The translations under genes and the position numbers were made by a program. A DNA stretch of 64,000 bases from Methylococcales bacterium (GTDB taxonomy: Bacteria > Pseudomonadota > Gammaproteobacteria > Methylococcales > Methylomonadaceae): the NCBI GenBank assembly GCA_030949405.1, contig JAUZSN010000002.1:620001-684000 (forward strand), given 5' to 3'. The notes beneath the pieces are model-generated. The model did not search any database and was not told the DNA's origin. It saw only the letters and a list, made by a program, of their open reading frames with translations. Below, one piece after another: positions 18,336 to 28,611 of this stretch (position 1 is its first letter; every line of letters begins with the position of its first letter).

Positions 18336-19466
18336 TTGATGGAAAATATCATTACACTTTGGCACAGTACGGGGTTATATAACTTTAGTGCTGCTCAAGC
18401 CTTCATGATGCTTATTGGCTTTTTATTACTCTTTCTGGCCATAAGAAAAGGCTTTGAACCTTTATTATTATTACCGATTGGTTTTGGTGCAATTTTAAGT
18501 AATATTCCGATTGCAGGCATTGCGGATGAAGGGGGAATCCTTCATTACCTTTATTTGGGTATCAAGACAGGCGTTTTTCCCTTATTGATCTTTATGGGGG
18601 TGGGCGCAATGACGGATTTTGGGCCGATGCTGGCCAATCCCAAAACTTTATTTTTAGGCGCGGCGGCACAATTTGGAATCTTTGCAACACTGTTAGGGGC
18701 TTTGGCTTTAAATGCGATTCCCGGTTTAGATTTCACCCTTAAAGATGCAGCAGCCATTGCTATTATTGGCGGAGCAGATGGGCCTACGGCTATTTATGTC
18801 GCCTCAAAACTTGCCCCCGATTTATTAGGGGCGATTGCGGTGGCTGCGTATTCTTACATGGCCTTAGTTCCTTTAATTCAACCACCGATTATGCGTGCAT
18901 TAACCAGTGAGGATGAGCGTAAAATTGAAATGACGCAGTTAAGGCATGTCGGTCGATCTGAAAAAATTATTTTTCCTTTAATGCTATTAGCGTTATGTGC
19001 CTTATTACTCCCCTCATCGGCCCCTTTAGTCGGTATGTTTTGTCTGGGTAATTTAATGAATAGTTGTGGTGTCGTTGGGCGGTTAAGCAAAACGGCTCAA
19101 AATGAACTCATTAATATCGTGACGATTTTCTTAGGATTAGCGGTCGGGTCTAAATTAAGTGCAGAAGCCTTTTTAAAGGTAGAAACGTTAGGTATTTTAG
19201 CGTTAGGAGCAATTGCTTTTTGTATCGGTACGGCTTGCGGGGTCATGATGGCTAAAATTATGAATAAATTTAGTGACACCCCGATTAATCCTTTAATTGG
19301 GGCCGCTGGAGTTTCAGCCGTTCCTATGGCAGCACGCGTTGCGAATAAAATAGGACTTGAAAGTAATCCGCATAATTTTTTATTGATGCACGCTATGGGG
19401 CCTAATGTTGCAGGCGTGATTGGTTCAGCGGTTGCCGCTGGGGTTTTATTGAGTTTAGTTGGATAA
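18336..19466 (+). CDS. oadB: Oxaloacetate decarboxylase beta chain, sodium pump
   Basis: The 376-residue hydrophobic protein has about nine or ten membrane segments. It contains the strictly conserved [17 protein letters not shown] motif, whose Asp takes part in sodium binding, and [18 protein letters not shown] near the end. It decarboxylates carboxybiotin on OadA and exports sodium. The length is close to the usual 370-430. Start is ATG 18336. With oadG and oadA it completes the pump, which can build a sodium gradient or, in reverse, fix CO2 into oxaloacetate. Confidence 0.95.
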   Translation: MMENIITLWHSTGLYNFSAAQAFMMLIGFLLLFLAIRKGFEPLLLLPIGFGAILSNIPIAGIADEGGILHYLYLGIKTGVFPLLIFMGVGAMTDFGPMLANPKTLFLGAAAQFGIFATLLGALALNAIPGLDFTLKDAAAIAIIGGADGPTAIYVASKLAPDLLGAIAVAAYSYMALVPLIQPPIMRALTSEDERKIEMTQLRHVGRSEKIIFPLMLLALCALLLPSSAPLVGMFCLGNLMNSCGVVGRLSKTAQNELINIVTIFLGLAVGSKLSAEAFLKVETLGILALGAIAFCIGTACGVMMAKIMNKFSDTPINPLIGAAGVSAVPMAARVANKIGLESNPHNFLLMHAMGPNVAGVIGSAVAAGVLLSLVG

Positions 19467-19477
19467 TATTTTTTGAT

Positions 19478-19504
19478 AAAGAGCCGTTTTCAACACGGCT
19501 CTTT
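19478..19504. terminator. Bidirectional terminator between oadB and pepN
   Basis: AAAGAGCCGT and ACGGCTCTTT pair around TTTCAAC. The flanks are A/T rich on both sides, so it can serve both converging genes. Confidence 0.75.
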
Positions 19505-19518
19505 AGGTTATTTATGCG

Positions 19519-22149
19519 CTAAGACAGGCTTTTACTGGCCAATTCATAGACATCTTTAGAAATCCCCGCTGTTTTTACAATCCGCTCTAACTGTATTTTC
19601 ATTAATTGTTGACGTTCTTTATCAAAACGTCGCCATTGCGTGAGTCCTGTGACCATTCTTGAAGCAACTTGGGGATTGATTGCATTTAACGCAATCACAT
19701 TATCGGCTAAAAATTGATAGCCCTCTCCATTTTTAGCATGATAACAAACAGGATTTCCTTGAGAAAAAGCCCCAATTAACGAACGAGTTCGATTCGGGTT
19801 TTTCAAATCAAACGCGGGATGCGTCATTAAATTCTGAATTTGGGTAAAACTTTCAGCTAAGGGGGAACTCGCTTGTAGAGAAAACCATTTATCAATGACG
19901 AGTGCTTCGTGTTGCCACTGCTGATAAAACGCCTCAAGATGTTCTGTTTTTTCGGGATGTTGGCTATTAACCATTAATCCCAACGCTGTAATTTGATCGG
20001 TCATTGTAGTCGCGGTTTTAAATTGCTGGCCAATACAGTGTTGGCTTTTTTCAGTCTCAAGTTGAGTCAAGTAACTCAAACAACTGTTTTTAATACGACG
20101 TTTCCCAATAGCGATGGCATCAATAATGTCAGAATTAGGTTGATGATGCGTTTGATACAACTGATAAAATTGCGGGTGTAATTTTTCAGCCAATTGAGTA
20201 CGAACAAATTCACGTGCTTGATGAATGGCATCCACATCAATAACAACCATTTGTTCGGCTAAATAAAGTTCAGCGGGTAAGGTTAAGAGTAATGATAAGT
20301 AGGATAAATCCGTCCACTCTTGAGCTAATAAATGCGTAAAGGTTTCTATAAGGATCGGCTTTAACGTTAGCTCTTGTCCTTGTTGAATAGCCTCTATTAA
20401 TGAAAAAATGAGCGACGCGGCCAATTTTTGTCCCGCTTCCCAGCGATTAAAAGGGTCGCTATCATAGCGTAATAAAAAAGCGAGTTCATCCAGTGGTTGA
20501 GCTAGATTTAATTTTATCGGTGCAGAAAAATCACGCAGTAATGATAAGACAGGTTTTTCAGATAACCCTTCAAAAACAAATTGCTGTTTAGTGTCAGTCA
20601 GTTGTAATGTTATTTCATCTGTAACGGTTTCCGTCCCTTGATACTTAATTTTTTCAGGCTCCCCGCGATGATTTAATAACCCCATTTTTAAAGGAATGAG
20701 TAAGGGTTCATGAGATTGGCTGTGTTGTTCAAGCGTTAAGGTTAATGTGTTAGCCGTTTCATCATACTGTTGAGAAACATCAATTTCAGGGGTTCCCGCT
20801 TGTGAATACCAGCGTTTGAATTGACTTAAGTCAATCGTATTCGCCGCTTCCATTGCTTGAATAAAATCATCACAGGTTACCGCTTGACCATCATGCCGTT
20901 CAAAATATAAATCACTTCCCGCCCGAAAACCTGCTTTCCCTAATAACGTTTGCAACATTCGCACCACTTCCGCCCCTTTTTCATAAACGGTTAAGGTGTA
21001 AAAATTATTAATTTCAATATAAGCTTCAGGACGAATAGGGTGGGCTAAAGGCCCTGCATCTTCTACAAATTGACGCATTCGTAATAAATTAACATCTTCA
21101 ATACGTTTGACCCCTTGAGAAGTATGATCGGCGGTAAAAGACTGATCTCTAAAAACAGTAAACCCTTCTTTTAAACTTAATTGAAACCAATCTCGGCAGG
21201 TAATGCGATTACCCGACCAATTATGAAAATATTCATGAGCAATGACGGCCGCAATATGTTCGTAGTCGGTATCGGTTGCCGTATCAGGACTCGCCAGTAC
21301 AAACTTGGTATTAAAAATATTTAAGCCCTTGTTTTCCATTGCGCCCATATTAAAATGACTCACCGCAACAATCATATATAAGTCTAAATCATATTCGCGA
21401 CCGTAAACCTTTTCATCCCATGTCATCGCCTCTTTTAACGAGGCCATCGCATGAAGACATTTTGCTTTATCATGGGCTTCGACAAAAATTTGTAGGGTTA
21501 TTTTACGCCCTGTCATCGTGGTAAAATGATCTTCAATCGGCTCTAACGTGCCTGCAACGAGGGCAAATAAATAACACGGTTTAGCAAAAGGGTCTTCCCA
21601 TTTGACCCAATGACGGTGATTATCTAATTCACCCGTTGCAATTTTATTTCCATTTGAGAGTAAAACGGGGTAACGTCGTTTATCAGCAATTAAAGTGGTG
21701 GTAAATTTGGCCATCACATCAGGGCGATCTAAATAATAGGTTATTTTCCTAAAACCTTCGGCTTCACATTGTGTACATAACATTTCATTGGATAAATACA
21801 GCCCTTCTAAGGCGGTATTCGTTTTTGGGTTAATTATAGTTTCAACCACTAATGTAAACGAATCCGTCAGGGGAACGAATGCAAGGGTTAATGATTCATC
21901 CGTGACTTTATAATTATCCTCGGTTAAGGGTTGCCCATCTAAAGTAAGACTCACTAAGTCAAGCTGCTCGCCTAAAAGTTCCAGTGGCGGTGACGGATTA
22001 TCACTGGCAGGATTACGCTGCATTGTTAAGGTTGAGACGACTCGTGTTCGTTGTTCATCAAGAGTAATACTTAACGCTACCGTGTGAATTAAATAGTCAG
22101 GGACTTGATAGTCTTTTAAGTAGATGGTGGCAGAATTTTTATTATTCAT
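19519..22149 (-). CDS. pepN: Aminopeptidase N (M1 family)
   Basis: The metallopeptidase removes amino-terminal residues from peptides in the cytoplasm. I take the ATG at 22147-22149 (MNNKNSATIYLKDY), giving 876 residues against 870 in E. coli. An upstream GTG at 22191 would add 14 residues without family support. Visible hallmarks are GAMENKG near residue 260 for substrate amino-end binding, and HEYFHNWSGNR near 300 for zinc, with the third ligand in LKEGFTVFRD. A long helical carboxy-terminal domain of the DUF3458 type follows. It converges on oadB. No lesions seen. Confidence 0.95.
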   Translation of the reverse strand: MNNKNSATIYLKDYQVPDYLIHTVALSITLDEQRTRVVSTLTMQRNPASDNPSPPLELLGEQLDLVSLTLDGQPLTEDNYKVTDESLTLAFVPLTDSFTLVVETIINPKTNTALEGLYLSNEMLCTQCEAEGFRKITYYLDRPDVMAKFTTTLIADKRRYPVLLSNGNKIATGELDNHRHWVKWEDPFAKPCYLFALVAGTLEPIEDHFTTMTGRKITLQIFVEAHDKAKCLHAMASLKEAMTWDEKVYGREYDLDLYMIVAVSHFNMGAMENKGLNIFNTKFVLASPDTATDTDYEHIAAVIAHEYFHNWSGNRITCRDWFQLSLKEGFTVFRDQSFTADHTSQGVKRIEDVNLLRMRQFVEDAGPLAHPIRPEAYIEINNFYTLTVYEKGAEVVRMLQTLLGKAGFRAGSDLYFERHDGQAVTCDDFIQAMEAANTIDLSQFKRWYSQAGTPEIDVSQQYDETANTLTLTLEQHSQSHEPLLIPLKMGLLNHRGEPEKIKYQGTETVTDEITLQLTDTKQQFVFEGLSEKPVLSLLRDFSAPIKLNLAQPLDELAFLLRYDSDPFNRWEAGQKLAASLIFSLIEAIQQGQELTLKPILIETFTHLLAQEWTDLSYLSLLLTLPAELYLAEQMVVIDVDAIHQAREFVRTQLAEKLHPQFYQLYQTHHQPNSDIIDAIAIGKRRIKNSCLSYLTQLETEKSQHCIGQQFKTATTMTDQITALGLMVNSQHPEKTEHLEAFYQQWQHEALVIDKWFSLQASSPLAESFTQIQNLMTHPAFDLKNPNRTRSLIGAFSQGNPVCYHAKNGEGYQFLADNVIALNAINPQVASRMVTGLTQWRRFDKERQQLMKIQLERIVKTAGISKDVYELASKSLS

Positions 22150-22231
22150 AAGAAGTAAGGTCAGTTCAATTTTAGAGAAGGAGACGCTCACGTTGAGTGA
22201 ATTTTAAACGCGAGAGGTCTCTAGCTTTTAT

Positions 22232-23215
22232 TCAATGTAAATTAATACGGATTGAGTGTTTAGAAATAGGAAAAGGTTCGAGTTCAGAATACGATAATTT
22301 TAAAATAGCAGCGGCAACATTGATGTGTAATGCCTGGCTTATGCCTGCATAGGAGCTGGTCAAGCGTGGGTTGATTTCTAAAACAAGCCATTGCTGCTGA
22401 TGACTAATTAGATCAATACCCACATAGCCCCAAAGACGCGGAAAAGCGAGGGCGATTTTATTTAACAGGAGCTTAAATTCAGTGGGTTCAATTGCATAAT
22501 TGACCTCGCAAGCCTGTAATTTAATGTGTTTATTTTTTATCTGAATGTGTTGACGATTAACACAAAGTAATTCGGCATTGCCGTGTTTAAAAATGGCAGA
22601 AAGACTTAAATTTTCACCGTGAATAAAAGGTTGAATAATATATTTTTCAGGCGGGGTTAAGTATTCTAATTGCTGACTTAAATCGAGAGGAGAATCCATT
22701 ATAAAACAGTCTTCACAACCTACACCATCTCGTTTTTTTATAATGACTTTACCTGTGAATGGCGGCATATTTTTAGTTAAAATAGCGGTGGTGACGGTTG
22801 GAATATGATGGGAAGATAACGCTTGAAACGTTTGCCATTTATCGGTCATTTTAACAAGACTATCACTGGGAGGTGAAAGGAGTTGCTTATCGGCTAATTC
22901 AACAAGCCGAGTAAATTTAAATAAAATCCCTTCACTTTCAGGGGCAACTAACCATACCGAATCAACCTTAACTAAAGCCTGCTTGAAAATTGTTAAAATA
23001 TCCGATTCTTTCTGAATAGAAATCATTTCAAAATCGGCCTTAAAATGATGAGTAAACCGGCAATCTATTAAAACAGAAAAGGAATGTTCGGGTAGAGCGG
23101 ATAAATCTTTTATCATTGCACTAAGCATCAACAGACCTTCCTTGGCTAGTCCTGTCGGTAAATCCTCAGCACATAACCCGCCGCCACAAACATATTCAAA
23201 AACAAGAATTTTCAT
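22232..23215 (-). CDS. ATP-grasp ligase, MfnD-like (COG1821 type)
   Basis: The 327-residue protein starts MKILVFEYVCGGG and has the ATP-grasp fold. VIIKKRDGVGCEDCF is the ATP-binding lysine segment, YIIQPFIHGENLSLS the hinge, and WLVLEINPRLTSSYAG the magnesium-binding E-x-N-P-R. These features match the group that includes tyramine-glutamate ligase (MfnD) of methanofuran synthesis. Methylotrophs with the methanopterin/methylofuran formaldehyde pathway carry homologues, usually beside other C1 genes. Here it stands alone between fimV and pepN. The substrate is inferred, not shown. Start is ATG 23213-23215. Confidence 0.7.
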   Translation of the reverse strand: MKILVFEYVCGGGLCAEDLPTGLAKEGLLMLSAMIKDLSALPEHSFSVLIDCRFTHHFKADFEMISIQKESDILTIFKQALVKVDSVWLVAPESEGILFKFTRLVELADKQLLSPPSDSLVKMTDKWQTFQALSSHHIPTVTTAILTKNMPPFTGKVIIKKRDGVGCEDCFIMDSPLDLSQQLEYLTPPEKYIIQPFIHGENLSLSAIFKHGNAELLCVNRQHIQIKNKHIKLQACEVNYAIEPTEFKLLLNKIALAFPRLWGYVGIDLISHQQQWLVLEINPRLTSSYAGISQALHINVAAAILKLSYSELEPFPISKHSIRINLH

Positions 23216-23257
23216 CTTAAAAAAGGATTTTAAAGCGTCCTTGTTGAGTGAATCAGG

Positions 23258-26200
23258 TTATAAACGACTCATTAATTCTTTAGCGAGTACCTTTTGCTCA
23301 TCCGTTCCTTCGGCTAACACTTCATTAACAATGGTTTCTGCTGCATTTAAATCACCCATATCAATATAGGCCCGCGCTAAATCAAGTTTGGTATCTTCAG
23401 TATTCATTTTTTCTAAACCACTGAAATCTTCATTTTCATCATTAAGTGAGAGTGCGTTATTAAGACCCAAGGGCGCGGTATTATCACTCAACAAGCTAAC
23501 ATCATCTAGGGGAGCTACATTTGATAAATCAATAATATCAGCATTCGCTTCATTAAATTCAGGGGAAACTGAACTTTCTATGCCTAAATTAGGACTATCC
23601 GTAGAGGTTAATTCAGACTCTTCTTCAAACCCTGATAAATCAAAATCAACCTCATCATCTACGGTATCGTGTTCGTCAGTAAACGTTGTTGCGATGGCCT
23701 CATCATTAAAACCAGAGAGATCAAAGCTATCCTCTAATGAGTTTTGATCGTTAGAAAGTATTCCAGCAACCGCGTCTTCTTCAAAGCTAGATAAATCAAA
23801 TTTAGTTTCTGTTAATTCTTGTTCATCAGTCACGGCTGAATCAGTAGGGTCACTATCAAAGCTTGATAGGTCAAAGTTATCTTCTACAGTGCCTTGTTCA
23901 TCGGTAACCGCTGAGTCAACAGGTTCAGCATCAAAACTCGATAGATCAAAGTCATCATCTAATGGCATTTCATTGCTAGGTATTATCTTTGTTATTGATC
24001 CATCCTCAAATTCCGATAAATCATCAAAATTATCGTCTACGGTATCATCATTATTTAATCCAATTTTAGTTATCGAACCATCTTCAAATTCTGATAAATC
24101 GTCATTATCCTCGATTGAATTTTCATTATCTAATCCAATTTCAGTAATTGAGCCATCCTCAAACTCTGATAAATCATCAAAACCATCCTCTATTGGGCTT
24201 TCATCATCTAATCCAATGTCTGTTATAGACCCGTCTTCAAATTCTGACAAATCATTAAAATCAACATTATTTTCTATCGGTTCGTCCACAGGAGCAGGCT
24301 CTGTTGTCTCATCATCAAACGTTGATAAGTCAAAATCAACATTATTTTCTATGGGTTCATCCACAGGAGCAGGCTCTGTTGTCTCATCATCAAACGTTGA
24401 TAAGTCAAAATCAACATTATTTTCTATGGGTTCATCCACAGGAGCAGGCTCTGTTGTCTCATCATCAAACGTTGATAAGTCAAAATCAACATTATTTTCT
24501 ATGGGTTCGTCCACAGGAGCAGGCTCTGTTGTCTCATCATCAAACGCTGATAAGTCAAAATCAACATTATTTTCTATGGGTTCATCCACAGGAGCAGGCT
24601 CTGTTGTCTCATCATCAAACGTTGATAAGTCAAAATCAACATTATTTTCTATGGGTTCGTCCACAGGAGCAGGCTCTGTTGTCTCATCATCAAACGCTGA
24701 TAAGTCAAAATCAACATTATTTTCTATGGGTTCATCCACAGGAGCAGGCTCTGTTGTCTCATCATCAAACGTTGATAAGTCAAAATCAACATTATTTTCT
24801 ATGGGTTCATCCACAGGAGCAGGCTCTGTTGTCTCATCATCAAACGTTGATAAGTCAAAATCAACATTATTTTCTATGGGTTCATCCACAGGAGCAGGCT
24901 CTGTTGTCTCATCATCAAACGTTGATAAGTCAAAATCAACATTATTTTCTATGGGTTCATCCACAGGAGCAGGCTCTGTTGTCTCATCATCAAACGTTGA
25001 TAAGTCAAAATCAACATTATTTTCTATGGGTTCATCCACAGGAGCAGGCTCTGTTGTCTCATCATCAAACGTTGATAAGTCAAAATCAACATTATTTTCT
25101 ATGGGTTCATCCACAGGAGCAGGCTCTGTTGTCTCATCATCAAACGCTGATAAGTCAAAATCAACATTATTTTCTACCGACTCAGGCTCTACAATACCAT
25201 CATCAAAACTTGATAAATCATCGTCTAAGGTGTCTGTTTTATCCAAACTAACAGTGGCGTTATCTGAACTAGGGTCATCAAACAAAGACAAGTCATCTTC
25301 TTCTGAACTTGATGTTTCCGTTAGAGAGGTATCCGTTAAATTATCAGAATCAGTTTCTAGGGACTCCGTGTTGTCATCGAATGTAGAAAAGTCAAGATCA
25401 TCGTCTGCTGATAGTGTCTCTTCTGTTTCTTCAGCCGTATCATCTGCTAACTCAGTATTAGAGCTTTCTGTTAAGGTTAACAAGGGGGAATCAGGAATAA
25501 TCTCATGACCCATTTCAGCCACTTTTATCCAAAAAATACCCTCTGAATTTTTACCACTATCTGATAATTCCTGAACATATTTTTCAAAGCCTTCTTTATC
25601 TTCATTAGCGGCTAAAATTTCTAATAATTTAAGTTTACATTCATCTCTATTAGGTTGATCATCAATGGCTTGACGCATTAATTCTTCGGCTTGTTGATAA
25701 CGACCATAGGCTAAATAAACATCGGCTTCTGAAATAGGATCAACATCGTCCTGTTCAACTTCAAAAGCATCAAAATCATTATCATCACTTAAGAAAGAGC
25801 TTTCACCGCCAAACATAAATAAGGAGTTATCATCTAAACTTTCTACTCCAAATTCATCATCATCATCATCACTGGGCAAATTGATTTCACTTGACTCGGT
25901 GAACATGCTTTCAACTTCGGTTGAGTCTTGTATTTTTCGTTTCTGCCAAAAGAGCCAGCCGAGTAAAATTAAAAATAAGGTAGACCCACCGGCAACACCT
26001 AAATAATAAGGATCTGAAAAAATACTAGACTCATCATTTGAGGTTTCATCTTTTTCAGGGGCGTTATCATTTACAGAACCAGATGCAATAATTTGTTTCA
26101 GTCTTTCTATTTCTTTTGCATTCGCATCTGATTTTTCCATCGCTTCAAATTCAGCGTAATCTCGAGCCTCTTCATCGGCTTTGATTTCGGCCTTTAATGA

Positions 26201-28537
26201 ATTGATGGCTTCTTTATCAGCATCTGATTTGGACGTTTTTATTTCAAGTTCGCTTAATTTATCATTTTTTTCTTCAGCGCGGGTTGTTGCGGCTAAATTT
26301 TCTTCTGCTTCAGTGACTTCATTCAGTTCAACAGCGGCTTCTAACGCCACTAATTTATTTTTAGCGGTTTCAGGATCTAAAACGTCAGAACTCACTGTTG
26401 TTTGATCTAATGCTTCATTAGTCGCGTCAGAAGGCGTTCCCTCATTATTTGCGAGCGTATTCTCTATGTTTGCATTGGCTTTGATTTCAGCATCGGCTTT
26501 TTCTTTTGCATTCTTAGATTTAGTTTCTACCTCTAGTTTAGCTTTGGCCGTTTCAGCCTCTGCTTTAGCTTTGGTCTCGGCAGCTGCTTTTTCTTTTGCA
26601 TTCTTAGATTTAGTTTCTACCTCTAGTTTAGCTTTGGCCGTTTCAGCCTCTGCTTTAGCTTTGGTCTTGGCAGCTGCTTTTTCTTTTGCATTCTTAGCTT
26701 TAGTTTCTACCTCTAGTTTAGCTTTGGCCGTTTCAGCCTCTGCTTTAGCTTTTGTCTCGGCAGCTGCTTTTTCTTTTGCATTCTTAGCCTTAGTTTCTAC
26801 CTCTAGTTTAGCTTTGGCCGCTTTAGTTTCAGCAGCTGCTTTTTCTTTTGCATTCTTAGCCTTAGTTTCTACCTCTAGTTTAGCTTTAGCCGCTTTAGTT
26901 TCAGCAGCTACTTTTTCTTTTGCTTCCTGAGACTTAGTTTCTGTATCCAGTTTTGCCTTCGCCGCTTTAGCTTCAGACGCTGCTTTTTCTTTAGCTTCTC
27001 TAGCCTTAGTTTCTGCATCTAGTTTAGCTTTAGCTGCTTTAGCTTCAGCCACTGATTTTTCTTGAGCTTTGGTTGCTTTAATTGCTTCTGCTTTTGTTTT
27101 TTCTAGTTCAGCTTCAATTTTTTGCCGCTTTGCTTTTTCGGCATCACTTTCTTTTGCTGATTTTGCGGATAACCTTTTTTCTAACAACGCTAGTTGTTGA
27201 TCTTTTAATGCAATCATCTTGCGAACATTGGTTAATTGTTCTTGTAATTTTTCTAAACGAACAACTAAGTTTTGATTGGCATCCGCAAGCTTTTTGGCCT
27301 CTTCATTGTTTGGTGTACTAGATTTTAAAGCGTCCTTATTTTTACTTGATATTTTTTCTTCATCAGGGGCAATTAAAGTAATCTCTGGACGTTTACTTTT
27401 TGTTTTAGGGGTTATTTTTGTTGTTTCCCTCGAAACAACCCCGTTCCATTCATTCGTATGTCGTTTAAATTCAGCAAGGGCTTGTTGACGAGAAATTTTT
27501 AAAATTACTTGACGACTTGGGATGGTTAATAGTGTTCCCGCATTAAGTGCATTAATGTTTTGCTGATAAAAAGCATGAGGATTCGCTTCATAAATAGCGA
27601 GCATCTTCTGCTCATTTGAAATACCCGCCCCTCTATTTATTTTGGTAGCAATAAGCGATAGTGATGTGTTTTTAGCGGTTGGTCCATACTTATTACCAGT
27701 TGCTTTAGCCGATTTAGGCACGTATTTGGGTGTTCTTTTAACGTTCTTTTTCGGTGTTCTTTTAGCCTTATATTTAGGGCTACTTTTTGGGTTATACTTT
27801 TTTGTTTTTTTACCTCTGTATTTTAGAGGCTTTTTAAGATTATACGTTTGAGTAATACGAGGGCGGGATTTTTTAGCGTTATTCTTTTTTCTCGCTGTTC
27901 TCGTTTTTCTCGTTTTTGCAATAATAGGGGCTTTTTGAATTGACCCATCTTTATCAAATTTTTGAGCGGTATTTTTTTTGCTCAAATCTTCAATAATAAT
28001 CCCATTTAAATTAGCGGGGGTTGATGTTGTTTCATCTGTGAAAGGGGTTGTTTGAGCGATTGTATTGGTTGGCGATACTTTGTTTACACTAACGGATTGC
28101 GGCTTGGGGGCTTCTGCAACGGCAATCGGTTGGGCGTAAGCTGTGGGAGGATCAACTAAAACGGTAAATTCGCGATAAAGACTGCCTGCTGACCAATTAA
28201 CTTCAATCAAAAAATCAAGAAAGGGTTCTCTTAACGCTTCAGTGGATGTTAATTGAATAACAACGGCGCCATTCGATTTTTTTTTGGTTGCAAATTTTAT
28301 TTTTGAAAGAAAATAACTCCACTTTACCCCAGCGGCATCAAATTTTTCGGGAGGAGCAAGACGAACTTTAATATCATCAATATCTTCACCTGCCGATGCA
28401 GAAACCACCAAAGCAATTTCAGCCCTTAATTTTTGATTAAGCGATGAGTGTAATTTAATATTACCTACGCCTAATGAATAACTAGTTGCGGGTGCTAGTA
28501 ATGATATAGCCGCAAAGGCTTTAGTCAAATTACGCAC
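23258..28537 (-). CDS. fimV: FimV-like polar hub protein with LysM and long repeats
   Basis: FimV-type proteins anchor peptidoglycan and organise the cell pole and type IV pili. The 1759-residue product has a signal peptide (1-22), the FimV amino-terminal domain (GVGNIKLHSSLNQKLRAEI), a basic linker, a LysM peptidoglycan-binding module (about 290-355) and a long Ala/Lys/Glu coiled coil (410-760) built from 24- and 30-residue repeats. A membrane helix (about 850-868) follows, then an acidic cytoplasmic part. That part holds twelve 25-residue repeats (about 1121-1420), four DLSEFEDGSIT units, several DLSSF units and the carboxy-terminal FimV TPR (LDLARAYIDMGDL). It follows asd, the order known from pseudomonads. 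Despite many homopolymers it is uninterrupted. Confidence 0.92.
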   Translation of the reverse strand: MRNLTKAFAAISLLAPATSYSLGVGNIKLHSSLNQKLRAEIALVVSASAGEDIDDIKVRLAPPEKFDAAGVKWSYFLSKIKFATKKKSNGAVVIQLTSTEALREPFLDFLIEVNWSAGSLYREFTVLVDPPTAYAQPIAVAEAPKPQSVSVNKVSPTNTIAQTTPFTDETTSTPANLNGIIIEDLSKKNTAQKFDKDGSIQKAPIIAKTRKTRTARKKNNAKKSRPRITQTYNLKKPLKYRGKKTKKYNPKSSPKYKAKRTPKKNVKRTPKYVPKSAKATGNKYGPTAKNTSLSLIATKINRGAGISNEQKMLAIYEANPHAFYQQNINALNAGTLLTIPSRQVILKISRQQALAEFKRHTNEWNGVVSRETTKITPKTKSKRPEITLIAPDEEKISSKNKDALKSSTPNNEEAKKLADANQNLVVRLEKLQEQLTNVRKMIALKDQQLALLEKRLSAKSAKESDAEKAKRQKIEAELEKTKAEAIKATKAQEKSVAEAKAAKAKLDAETKAREAKEKAASEAKAAKAKLDTETKSQEAKEKVAAETKAAKAKLEVETKAKNAKEKAAAETKAAKAKLEVETKAKNAKEKAAAETKAKAEAETAKAKLEVETKAKNAKEKAAAKTKAKAEAETAKAKLEVETKSKNAKEKAAAETKAKAEAETAKAKLEVETKSKNAKEKADAEIKANANIENTLANNEGTPSDATNEALDQTTVSSDVLDPETAKNKLVALEAAVELNEVTEAEENLAATTRAEEKNDKLSELEIKTSKSDADKEAINSLKAEIKADEEARDYAEFEAMEKSDANAKEIERLKQIIASGSVNDNAPEKDETSNDESSIFSDPYYLGVAGGSTLFLILLGWLFWQKRKIQDSTEVESMFTESSEINLPSDDDDDEFGVESLDDNSLFMFGGESSFLSDDNDFDAFEVEQDDVDPISEADVYLAYGRYQQAEELMRQAIDDQPNRDECKLKLLEILAANEDKEGFEKYVQELSDSGKNSEGIFWIKVAEMGHEIIPDSPLLTLTESSNTELADDTAEETEETLSADDDLDFSTFDDNTESLETDSDNLTDTSLTETSSSEEDDLSLFDDPSSDNATVSLDKTDTLDDDLSSFDDGIVEPESVENNVDFDLSAFDDETTEPAPVDEPIENNVDFDLSTFDDETTEPAPVDEPIENNVDFDLSTFDDETTEPAPVDEPIENNVDFDLSTFDDETTEPAPVDEPIENNVDFDLSTFDDETTEPAPVDEPIENNVDFDLSTFDDETTEPAPVDEPIENNVDFDLSAFDDETTEPAPVDEPIENNVDFDLSTFDDETTEPAPVDEPIENNVDFDLSAFDDETTEPAPVDEPIENNVDFDLSTFDDETTEPAPVDEPIENNVDFDLSTFDDETTEPAPVDEPIENNVDFDLSTFDDETTEPAPVDEPIENNVDFNDLSEFEDGSITDIGLDDESPIEDGFDDLSEFEDGSITEIGLDNENSIEDNDDLSEFEDGSITKIGLNNDDTVDDNFDDLSEFEDGSITKIIPSNEMPLDDDFDLSSFDAEPVDSAVTDEQGTVEDNFDLSSFDSDPTDSAVTDEQELTETKFDLSSFEEDAVAGILSNDQNSLEDSFDLSGFNDEAIATTFTDEHDTVDDEVDFDLSGFEEESELTSTDSPNLGIESSVSPEFNEANADIIDLSNVAPLDDVSLLSDNTAPLGLNNALSLNDENEDFSGLEKMNTEDTKLDLARAYIDMGDLNAAETIVNEVLAEGTDEQKVLAKELMSRL
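24275..25174 (-). repeat. Twelve tandem 75-bp repeats inside fimV
   Basis: Exactly 900 bases encode twelve copies of a 25-residue unit, ENNVDFDLS(T/A)FDDETTE plus PAPVDEPI. Copies differ at a few synonymous sites (ttcatcc/ttcgtcc) and at one Thr/Ala codon, so the array is young. Copies 1, 7 and 9 carry Ala. The unit keeps frame, and gain or loss of copies would change protein length only. Confidence 0.97.
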
Positions 28538-28611
28538 GTTTGCTCTCCTTCCAAGTATTTACCACAGTTTTTTTCCGCGAACAGTCAAAATATACACCTT
28601 CTAAGCTTAGA

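Noticed and set aside
22150-22191. GTG start of pepN 14 codons upstream
   Set aside because: The extra residues have no counterpart in the family, and the ATG at 22149 gives the normal length.
24275-25174. Regular repeats suggesting a CRISPR array
   Set aside because: Units are contiguous 75-bp coding repeats with no unique spacers and no cas genes.
23889-25508. 539-residue open frame antisense to fimV, and another at 24304-25251
   Set aside because: Both arise from the 75-bp tandem repeat keeping several frames open. The minus frame has the FimV domains and matches the operon direction.
26466-26930. Alanine/serine-rich open frame opposite the fimV coiled coil
   Set aside because: Shadow of the Ala/Lys/Glu repeat on the opposite strand; no ribosome site or family match.
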